NCBI GenBank assembly: GCA_000507305.1
Contig: DF239822.1
Span: 62,001 to 126,000, forward strand
DNA length: 64,000 bases
Direction of reading: 5' to 3'
Source: Breviolum minutum Mf 1.05b.01
Taxonomy: Eukaryota; Sar; Dinophyceae; Suessiales; Symbiodiniaceae
Shown: positions 12,101-24,100 of the stretch, piece after piece
How the letters are laid out: each line of letters starts with the position of its first letter
How positions within the stretch are numbered: position 1 is the first letter of the stretch
Made by a program: the position numbers and the translations under genes
Notes under the pieces: model-generated
The model's database searches: none
What the model saw: the letters and a program-made list of their open reading frames with translations, nothing else
What the model was told of the DNA's origin: nothing

Positions 12101-15100
12101 GCGGATTGTTAAGAAAAACAAGTGGTTCCCCATTAACGGAAAAAAATAAATAGACCCAGGACATCTCCCGTTTTCTTTATCTTCGATGGCAAAAGTGTCA
12201 TCATCTTTTTCCAGGCTTCCGTAATGGCAACACTTATATATAAAGGTGATAAAGTCGTCTCACATGAAGCTAGACTTTTTTGGTTCTGTATATGACAAAC
12301 GTCCTGTAACTAATGGGATAAGAAAAACAACCTCAATTTCTAGCAACATTTCTTCCATATCATGTCTCAAAACCCTTCTCAGATTATGTTTTCTGAGTCA
12401 ATATTAAGATAGCATGATAGCAACAAACAACTAAGACCTACTAAGACCTCCATGCTGCAAAGCGGACAAACAAGATCATTGATGTCATGATTTAATGGAA
12501 ACAAACTGAATTTGAGAGCCCAACTCCTTGCACAATAAGTCTTTTTTACAAGCATCACTTCTCGCGATATCGGTGAAGTTGGATAAGGTTCTGATAGATT
12601 TTCAAGATTGTGGCATGAACACTATGCATGTTGTCATGCTTTGTATAATGATAGTATGACCCTATAAGAGTCCATTTGTATGTCCTAAGAAAGGGATTAT
12701 CCCGATCCATTCCTATTCTTTTCGGATGGGATTGGAACCCGAAAAATCCTGATCCATCGGGAGGGGTCTGGGTTCTTAGGGTGAGTTAAAGAACTACAAA
12801 GATGCATGGTGATGATAAAATTTCAGGGGTCATTATACTACCAACCCAAACAATGCACTATCATAAGGGAAATCCTTCACAATGACCATACATTTGCACC
12901 GTTTGATCCCCAAACATATTGGTAATTCAATGACCCCTGCATTTTGGAGATTCACAATGATCTCCCTCAACTCCAGGTGGAGAGCTGGACTCAACGAGTA
13001 TCGAGTATCAGAATCCCAAAGTTCCCAAAGTGACAAGGTCGTTCATATTGGTTTTCTCTATCCGTAACTTCTGTTTGATGGTTCAGAAATCCGGCTAACC
13101 AGTTGAGGTTGGTAGTTGAAATCCCACTATTTACAAGGTTGTTATACATCCAAACGGTGGTTGGGAATAGGATTTCTGAACCATCAACAGTATGTTAGTT
13201 CCCTGAAGGGTAATTGCTATGCTCTCCATGCATTTGAATATATAGTTACCTTTACGCATTTACCATACAGATTCGAGGCATTCATGACCACTTCCCATTG
13301 TAATCTATATAACCCCCTGAGGTCTATGGGGAAATCTCCAAGGTTATGCGGCACGTATGATTCGACCTACGATTTCTTCACACATAGAATCATAGCATTC
13401 ATCCGAACAACCCCACCCAAATATTGATCACTACAAGGTTCCAAGGGAAGATGTCTTTTCTCAACCCAAAAGACTGGATTTTGTTTAAAACATTTTTCAA
13501 CTATCATCAGGGGGTTCTATATCTTAAGTCTAGTTGGGGTGTGTTAACAAGATAAGATTCAATGGGTGATTTGCTATGGTTGGCTCTCACTCACTAAACC
13601 AAAAAAACCATCCAAATCCTAAGATTAAGACTTTCAACTTTTTTCTTACTGAACTGTACCACTCATCCCTAAATGATTTTCTGGTTGGTGGTTGAACCAA
13701 CCCAGTTGAAAAAATATGCTCGTCAAATTGGATCATCTCCCCAGGAAAGGTTAAAATACAAGTGCTTGAAACCACCACCAAGAATAAGTGAGCAATGAAA
13801 AAACCCTGGTTGTTTAGGTTTATGTAGGAGATTATACTACCCAGTTTTATAGGGATTATAATAAACCATTATGATACACAGTTATTTTAGTCCAATTTCG
13901 GCTTTTCAAAAGGCAGACTCGTGAGATTCATCAGCTACACACGGTTGGCACCTCATTGGTGTTGACCCACTTGGCAGTGCCAAAGTCGCAAACCTTCAGG
14001 GAAACGTTGAGATGACGATGACTTCTGGGTAAAAAGTTTGCGCAGTTTTCTGGATTTTGGGTTCAATCTGAAACTGGTTGGCGGTTTCAACCCATTTGCA
14101 AAATATTACTGTATATAGTCAAACTGGATCGTTTCCCCAAGTAGGGGTGAAAATCAAAATATTTGAAACCACCACAGAGGAAATCTTGCTTACATGAAAA
14201 CACCATGGGGATGTATAGAAAACACAACATATCCAAAATGTTGGGGATTTGAATTAGAAACAGAAACATGATAAATTAATACAAATTACTACTCTCCTTC
14301 AATCACATGTATATCATGCATTTTCATCCAATCTTTTGTAAAGTACTACACAAAAGTTACAATTTCAAAAACAAACAAACAACAAACACATTTTTTTTCA
14401 ACACCAAAACTCCAGGTCACCAAACCGGTCACATTTTTTGTTTGGAAACACCCCCCGCGATGTCGTGGAAAATCGGCCTTCAAACAATAGCTCTGCGGAT
14501 CCACTAACAAATTGGCCGGTTTGATATCCCGATGTACCTGCGAATGAGACCCTCCCACGGGGGTTACTGTGGGGTTAGGTGGGTTTTGATGGGTTTTTCT
14601 GTTATGTATATATATATATGTATGTTATATATATATATATACACATTGGTTTAACAAACAAAAATGGCAGGAAACGAATATATTATTCCAATCTTTGTTG
14701 TTGTTTGCGATGTTTTTTTTTGAACTATGTTGAAGTGCTGGAACGTCATGGAACATTATGGAACTCAATGGCAGCTTTCCACACGGATTTTTCCTGCCTC
14801 CATTGGTTCATGTTTTTTTTATTCGATGGATGTCCCTCTGAGTACATCAATAGAAAGGTTGAAGATATCACCATTTCAACAACCTGGAAGTCATGTTGAA
14901 AAAACACCACAAAGGTGCTTATTTCAAGCTGAGGCACACCATGACGTCCCAAGAGATCACCAAAAATGAGCGTCCCCGTTGAGGGGGAGGAAGGTTTAGA
15001 AGCGCTGAACACCAACTAACCAGTTGGAGTAGATCAAAAAGATTGGTAAAACAACCAACCTACTTGTAGTGAATCAAGGTGACCTTTTTGGGATGGTGTG

Positions 15101-18100
15101 TTCATGTGACCCCTTCAAAGGTTGTTTGTGACCACCAACTAGGGATCAAAAAGGTCACTTTGAATCACCGGGGAAGATTTTAACCAACATAAAGCAATTA
15201 CAAGTATACCTTTTGTCCATCAAGAATAACTTGATTCAAAAAGTGGCTCATGGTCCCATGGTTGCACCCATGTCTTGATCTCAATATGTATTTCTGTCTA
15301 TGTTTTTTTGTCATATCCTAGCAGGGCAAGAATACCAGCATTCGCTGTTGGCAGGTTCATCCCATTCACATCCCCTTTTTTGCCTTTTGGGATCTGGGAA
15401 TCTGGCGACTTCTCAACTCAGAATGTGACATATACGTATTTACATATATATATATATTGATATATATACCCACCTTGAAACAAAACAGCAATTTTGCACC
15501 CGAAAATGGAGGGTTTTAATTCTTAATGCTAATTTCCTTGTGAGATCACCTATTTTCAGAGGCTATCTTAATTTTAGGGAGTCCCTACATGATAAATTTG
15601 TAAATAAATTCCAAAATACAAAGATGCAGTGCAACACCATATGCTTGCTCTTCAAAGATATTTTTTCCAACAAATTCTTCACCAGAAAAAAACTCACCCA
15701 TCTTTCACGTCACTTGGCCCGGCCCGGCGCGAAGGCGCACGATTCCTTCTCGATACAAACTACCGAGGCCCCGGAGGAGTTGGTACATGTAGATTCCTGA
15801 GCCAGAAATTCTGGGGGGTTTGCCGTTTAATCACTTGAAGGTATACCCTAAAACACTTGGAGAAACCCGGGACATCACCAAGGGTCAATTTTTAGGGTTG
15901 ATTTTCTCATGTAACTTTCGGTGATTCTGGTGGACCTGGGATTCTGTTACGTTCCGATTGGTGCCAAATCAATGCGTGCGACATCGAAAGTACCCTTGGA
16001 CACCTGCAACTAAACAAATCATCGCCCCTGAAAATGAATGGTTGGAGTTGGTTCAGATGAAATTGCGGATTTGCTCATTTTCAGGGGCGATGTCATGTTA
16101 AAACTTCGTGGGTGCAGTTGATTCAGAAAAGACCTCCTCCCACAACCAACCAGTTTTTGAGGGCTGGATTGGAAACTCTTTCCGTTTTCTCAGGGTTTTC
16201 TCGCGAACTGTCACCCTATAGCACTTTTGATATCTTTTGAGTCAATGATGTTCCGGCTTTCCCAAGGTTGGGGGAAAGGTTTACAATCCCAATTTTTTAT
16301 CAACCAACTTGAAGTGTTGTCATTTTGAGGGAATCGGCGGGAACCAGCTGTATGTAAATCTTGGATGTATATCTTATCATTTATCAAACAATTATATACA
16401 GCCCCGAACACTAAAAATCTTCCCCATTTTCAATATTCCGGAAATACTTCAACTCAAATGGTGGAAAATCTCCAGCCAGCCATGAACAAAACACCTCTTG
16501 GGCCTCCCCAAATCTGGGCTCTCGACGAACAAAGTTGAAATCCATCTCTGTACCCTCCAGGAGGAGCAGAAAATCGCAAGGGGGGCGATTTTCTGTCAAT
16601 CAAAACACCTTTGTCAAATTTTGTCAAATTGAATGTTTGAGGCGTCATGACATCAAATCAACATCCAACAACCAACAAGTCAACTATAAACAGTTCGCCC
16701 CTGAAAATGGGCCGAAACCCATAATGAAACTAATATTCCAACCATATCCAACCATCCATTTTCAGGTGCTATGTTGGGAAACCAGGGGGTGCGGAATTTT
16801 CCTGTACTTGGAGGATCATCCCAGGACTAGTACGTGGTTAATAACCATGGTGATCGTAATTCCCCTAAGGCATCCTAAAAAAGTAGATGCGCTCGAAGGA
16901 TTTGCTCCGCAATGAAAAAATCAGCCTGTTCCACTACAGGAAAAAACAATTAGCAAAAAGGATTGGTTTTCCAGGCTGCTATGTTAGTACACTAATGTGT
17001 AGATAGAATATCCACTCAACATCTTAGTATCTATTTGTAAACAAGAAGTTAGGACTAGCTTTAGTACACTCATCGACTATTTACATTGGTGTATTTACAA
17101 TGGCTGAATCTTTTATTCAATACAACATTAATCCACTCCAGGATAAGCATGGTCATCATGATTGAATCACCCTGGAACTCTTTGAAAAGGAGAAGAGCTT
17201 ACAATTAAGCAGTTCCCCTCTTTCGTTGGTCAGTCACCCAACGTCAAAATGACGCTTCCAGAATATTGGCGCATGATGATCCTCCAGAATTGAAATGATT
17301 ACGAGGCATCCTGCCTGTTGCCGATGATGCTTGATGATCCGTCCCAGTGTGTCCTGTCGGACAAGGTGACAAATACCCCACCCCAAGGCCCCTACACCAA
17401 GTATGCTTTGGTGAAACCACGCATCCAAACAAAAGCTCGAGTACTCTTCCCATCTCTCCAAAATATGGCCATGCACAGCACATCATTGTTTTTTAAAGTC
17501 AACAAAACCCTAAACCGAAGGGCGTAAAAGCAACACCAAATTTCCAGCGAATTAAGCTCTCAACATCTAAATCTAAATACTGGAATGCCGCAATCCATCG
17601 TTGCATCGTTGATCCAAGTCGGGAGCACCACAAATTTGGGTTCACGAACAGCGTTGTAGATTTGGCCCTGAATCAAGCCGCCAAACCCTGGAAACCAATT
17701 TTAGATCCGGCTTGGTACCATCTTTGGCGGAGTGTATCCGAAAATGTATAGGGGACAAATCTGCAACCTTGACAAACAACACCATCAAAAATCCACCGAG
17801 TGAGGATTAGATGGATTAGGCTTCATGGGCAGACTTCAATAAGTAATTCCTTTAAGCTGAAGTTCATCAGACTTAAGGGTATCTGGAAAACACAGCCGTT
17901 GAGGGGCTTCATTTCCATCAACTTGAAACCCTTAAAACCAAGTATTTGTCCACATGGGCTGATGCCATTCACCCAGATCCTACCGTTTCCAACCCACCTC
18001 GATGTATTCGAGTACAAAATTCAGGGTTCGCGCCTGGGCCCAATAAGGCAAGCTTGGTTTTCCAAAAAAAGTGGGGGAACTCAACTTCAATCCACCCCGA

Positions 18101-21100
18101 AAAATACCTGAAACTGACAGCAAGTTCGCCGCACAAAAAATCAATGGTTGGTTCAAATTGACATTTTCCTTTTGGGGTGTTTAGACCTATTCTTCAGGAG
18201 CTAGTTCTGTCAGGTTTCAGGGAGGTATAACGAGTATAACGAATGGAAAACCCTGGAAAAGTTGGGATCAGTTTAAAAAATGAAAGGCATCATTTGATCC
18301 AGTCCATAGGATTTTGTCAAGGGATAATGTTCGTTTCTTTTTGGGGGAGTAACACATGTATTGTAAAAACAAAACGTCAGCATGGTGTCGTTACAAGTTG
18401 TGAAAAAAGCTTCGCTTTTGGAGAAGTTGTATGATTAGCTTTCTCGAAGCCAATAGTTTAAAGGAAAAAACTGCCAACATGATGTTGGAAGCATACTTCT
18501 ATACCGCTTTTCATGGCACCACTTGAAAGGGTGTTGGATACTTTTGATTTAGGGAGAATAGAGATTCAAATAACATGGCAGGACATGAGATTGTGGATTC
18601 ATTTTTCCCATGGAACTCGACATTTGCGCCCTATAAATCTATAATGACCCATTGAAAGGAGCCTGCCTACCTTATCCTTAAATCATCAACGTACATTGGT
18701 GATGAGAGCACCTGAAGTACCAGTGCTATCCGATCTACCGCATTAACCGGGTATTTTCACAGGGTCACAGCCATTATCAAAGCCACCTTCAACCATTTCA
18801 ACCGCTATAACCGGATCCTTCAATATCACATCTACTACCATCCGAATTCCGAATCTTCCCGTTTTGCGAGACTTCCTTCAGCTCACCTCCACCCAACCAC
18901 AAGTCCCGGATGGTCCCGTTCCACCTCTGGATCGGTTCCTTCAAAAGCTCCCAGCAAGCTCACCACCTCGATGATGGAGTTTGACGGTTGTTTCCAACGG
19001 ATGGCGTAGGGGAGTAGGAAACCTCCCGTGGAAACCGTGAAACATCAAGGGACCTGATTTTGCAACAGGGTATGTTTCGTTTCCATGTGTGGAAGCCAAC
19101 AAAACCCATGGCTTTCGAAGGAACGTGCAATGGAAGCAAAATGCTGCAAACTTCGGTTTCTACTGGTGTTTGGGCTTTCATTTGCTGCTGTTGGATGCTT
19201 GGATGAAAAAGTTTCAAACATCTTCTCCCAAAATGAATGGTTAAAAACATGGTGAGTTTTCCTTGGTAAAATTCCGTAAACAAATTCACCTTCACCAAAA
19301 CTAAACGAATCCAAGGATGTTGTTATGACATGTTTTTTTTTAACACCCAACAAACGGGGCAAACGAGTGCCGAAACAACAAATGCTGAAGTTTCATGGAG
19401 ATGACTTGACATAAAAAAACTCCCAAAGCACTTCCCAATCACAAAGTTCAGCCATGAAATACAATGAGTTTTTCCTTGCTAAGGATCATTGGACCCACCA
19501 GTGGAAGGGTTTGAACCTGTATAGAAGGGGTAGGGTCCTCAAAATAGCCAGTCTTGAGGGGTCAGGATACTTAGGGGTCGTCATAAGGATGTTTCATGCA
19601 GTTGGATTTACAACGACTTCAGGTGCTGATAGTGATAACGGCTGGATACCCAAAATGATGGGCCTTGGAAAAGGCAAACTCCCTTTATATAAAAACATGG
19701 CTATTTTGGGTATCTATGTTAGATTTCTGAGGTGTAATTACTTTAGATTCTGCCAGCCAGCCATATCATTATCTTCCCCGATAACTGATGCCATCAAAAG
19801 AGCCCATCACATTCCGGAAACAACAGTATGCACCCCCCAAACATCCCCAAACTTCAAGATTAAAAACAAACAAACTTAGCAAATGTCCGTCAAAACAAAA
19901 AATGAAACAAAGACAACCTCCACGCATTCTGTGCCAGTTCTTCTAGTATGTGGTTGAACCGACCGATCTGAAAGATATGCTCGTCAAATTTGGATCATTT
20001 CCCCAGGGATCTGGGTAAAAACAAATAATATTTGAGTTGCCACCACCTAAATCATGGGCTGAAATTGCTTCACATAAATGACCCGAACCAACTAAGCCGC
20101 CAAGAAGATCAGTCTCCCAGCCATGCAGCCGGGTGTATTCATCCAAGCTCCTGGGTTGCCCGACATTGGGATTCCCACTGAGTCGCCGTAGTACTTCCAT
20201 CTGACGTCGGATGGTTCCGGAGGGTGGATTCCTTTGGATGTCAATGGGTATTCCACCCTCGAGTCATTGAACCGCCATGGAACTGGAACCCAAAGTCATT
20301 GAGATGGATGATTCAGATGATTTTCCGGATTTCAATTCGGTGATTTTTAGAAAATGTTCAGTTTGCGGAGGGTAAATGGGGTCAAGGCTCTTGAGAGAAA
20401 GCCACATGGTGTCCCAATTTTTGAACCAAATGCTTTTACCCTGGGATCCATGCGTGGTATATTTACCTACATGATTGGCTTAAATCTATGGTTTTCATGT
20501 AGGTAAATATACCATTTTCCCATGGGAATCCGTCATGGGATATCCCGATTTTTTGATAGCCTTATTGACTTGGATGTGGTTTTTGGATGGAGAGGCGTAC
20601 CTGGAAAAAGTTACGTCACGTCCTTTTCTACCCCAAATTTCCTCAAATTTCCTCTCATGGCCAGCGGCTAGAAATTTGATAAAACACTCTTCATCTTCCA
20701 GGGAAATGTTTGAGGAAATTTTAGTGTAGCACATCTTCTAGATTGGCCAATTTTTTTTTTAGGGAATATCTATATACCAACAGTTGGCCTTATATCTGGC
20801 TGACATTTTGTCGTAAATTCTATCCGATGGGCCAATACTGTTCAGATCCAGTCCGAAGAGCAAACGCCAATATTGGATGTTTTTAATCATGGCCAGTCAA
20901 CCTACCCCTGTGTAAGTTACCCCCTTGACAAATAAGGCCTTAATAAGGGGTTATTAACCATAGTTGTTCCCTTCTTTCGGCCTTATTAAACCCTTTAGTG
21001 GGGGGATAGGTTGACAAACCATGATTTAAACAACAAAGACCTGATGTGGAGATGTGGAAATTTCAACCACCCATCCTCGGTTGTAGGATTGGACCACCAA

Positions 21101-24100
21101 CCGTAAACAGCAACAGGTTTGATCAACCAACCATCTTCATAAATTCAATGATTGGCCTCTCTTCCTGCACCGCTTGAAGCTACCTCAGTGACTGGGGGTA
21201 GTGGGAGCAGTTTGGTAGCACATAGTGGGTATTTTGCTTGATTCACAATAACAGAGGTATCTTTCGGAGTTAGCATTGCTGGGTCCACTTCTGAAAATTC
21301 TTTATTCACAGCAGCTGAACTGTTCTTGGCATTCCTTGGAAGGGTTTCACATTATTTTTCAAGCACACCAAAGAGGTCTCCTTGAAAATCCTTCAAGTTT
21401 GAGTCATAGCCATAAAAGCATTGGGGTTGTTGACCCTCCCAGTGCTAGTCATGTTTATAGGAATTCCCTACTAAACATGTAATAATCCTGGTGTTTACTG
21501 TTCCTGGGAATGGGGATAACAGAATATATACAAGCACCTCACTGTCCCGGATACCCCCCAAAGTCAGACAAAATTGTACCTGCCATTAGACATCTTTGTC
21601 ACATTTCTATGCCTTTTTTTTTACCTTGCTGCTTTGGTCTGTGAAAAACTGCCGTAATTTCTCTCACTGCATCGTGCGGTCGGGCCTGCAGAAACTTTGC
21701 ATCAAACAAATGAATGCAAACTGTCTTGGCTCTGTCACTGAACTCATAGCCGGAAAGTTTCGACAAAATGTACTGCAAGCATGTGAACTCATCTCATTGA
21801 AAGAGGTGCTGTTGTTTTTCAATCATGTCCAGCATACGCGGGTTCTTTTTTTGTTTATAAAAAGCCGTGTGGGTCGGTGCATCAACTTGTTTCATTCGGT
21901 CTTGTTCTTCTCGATGTCCTTCTGCTTGTTGGCTTTTTTGAGGGCTTTCTCTTTTTCTGTTGTTTGCATCTGCCCAGGTCCAAATGAACGATGTTGAGTT
22001 CGAATTGTAAAGCGTCGATCCTTTCGTGCAAGTGGCAAATTTCCTCATGGATGTCGTCAAGAGGTTGTCAACGGCAAGATGTGTTGCTCGATTGCTTCGA
22101 CTTTCTGGCAAGCTTTTACGAGGAAACGCCATAGCATTGCCATGCTGCCATAGATGCCTCCGACGTTTTCCCACAATGCCAGGAGGAAGTAAAATGCCCA
22201 GTTATAACGCAACAAAAACATGGCCACTGTGCTTTGAGTCGGGATTGGGCCGAAATGTTTCTAACATGGTATAGCCTCGAAGAATCTTTTTTATCTTAAA
22301 CTGCTTCTATGTCATCGTGACTTGACTCACACTAACCAATACCAGCGCGCTTGGACAGCTGAGCTTCAGACTGTTCAAAAAAAACTTCTTGACAACTGGG
22401 GGTGGCTTCCCCGCTAAGACTGTAGGCAGGGCGCGGCAGGTACACTGTCCCCAGGGTTGGGATCGCAAGGCCACGCCCCTCCAGCACTTCAAACCTCCGC
22501 GACCGTTTTACTGGGACGTGACCCCGCATCAGGCTGGCAAGGACCTGGGGCAAGCGAGGAGACTTCCTCGTCAAGCCCCGTGCGGTCCACACCGCCTTTG
22601 TGAGCGCATCCACCAGAGCACCATCCACCTGTGCACATAAGTGAAAACGATGTTTTCTGGTTGTCACTTGCTGCTCACAATTCAAAATTCCATTTTGGAC
22701 TTAAATCTCCTGGCGCAATGTTGCACTATTGGTATTGAAGGTGTTGAGCTAAGAAGGCACATGTATATATGTAAGTATGTATGTAAGTAAGTATGTATGT
22801 ATGTACGTAGGTATGTATGTAGGTATGTATGTACGTAGGTATGTATGTATGTATGTATGTATGTATGTATGTATATCTGACACATACACACAATTGACCT
22901 TCGTTCTACATTTTGCGCAATTCTTCTCAAAGAAAGACAAGCTGTTGACTTCAACCCCCCAGTTAAAATCTCTTCATCCAGGCACATTTTCTTTTTGCGA
23001 CCAAGTAAAGTCTCTGGGAAGTGCCCATCTACAGGGTCAAAACTACATCAAGTCATTCGTTTGCCAGCTCTCGTAACGTGTGCCAGCTTTAGCGCCACTG
23101 CAAAGAGGGAAAGCCTCCAACACCCCAACCCCGAGAAGCATACCAAACATGGAGAACTTTAGACATGAAGCCAGGCATGCCCTACCAGCTTGGTTTCATG
23201 GATTCCAGACATCCCAAAACAAGACCAAAGACCAAGAAGAGCCAAAGGTCATGCGGCCCCTTATGGATTTCACAAGGCAGGTTGCAGTTGCTTTAGGGTT
23301 TTTTGAATGCAGCCAGACAGCATGCTTATGAAAAAAAAATGAGCTTCCCTTCGAAGAGTTGAAGAGTGTTACAATTTGAAAGTAGAAAGTTGTCCTCACT
23401 TGAGCCCTTTTGCAGGTGATGATGGATGCTTTGCTTTTGGTCTTGGAGGCGTGAACCTTACAGACATATGAACCTTACAGACTTGCAGTCCGGTCTTCAA
23501 CATCCATATTTCTCATCATCATCACAAAGGTCTTGAAAATGCTGACAAGTGACAAGGAGGCACTTGATTGCGGGCATGCAATCAATCAATTGAACAAGCA
23601 AGCAAGGAATTGATCGATCCATCAGCACATCAAGCAACAAGAAATCAAGCATTCAACGACTTAATTCCATGAGAATCCAACACATGTGCGGTGACAAAAC
23701 CAATAAAAAGGATAAGTGCAAGATAGCTAAAAACAAGTCTCTTCCAAATGGTGATTGACTATTGTAAAAAAATACATTTGCGTAAAGAGATGCAAAGGGC
23801 ATCCTTCCAGAATTGGAGCAAAATTATATGTACTGTACTCCTTTACGATGTCTACAGTAGACTTTTTCCAATTCCTGAAATGCTCTGAGAACTTTTTTTC
23901 CAACTTCTCATTTTATGTATTCCAGGATGGTTATTTTGCGTGCTGCGTACGTTCAACCCCACTATGTTAGGTTGCATCTTCTGGGAGCCTTACTTCAATA
24001 ACGAATAAGGCTATTAACGTTAATCAACGTTTATTATTGTTATACAAGGTATTAATTCCATAGGGTATTGTGTGGGGTAAATATGAAAATGGTGGTATTG

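Noticed and set aside
16411..16500. FPPFELK-like peptide that would fit before kinase helix E
   Set aside because: The DNA is a diverged R8 repeat and the phase does not match the next exon.
22682..22987. ORFs rich in Ile-His-Thr-Tyr repeats
   Set aside because: Translation of the ATGT microsatellite.
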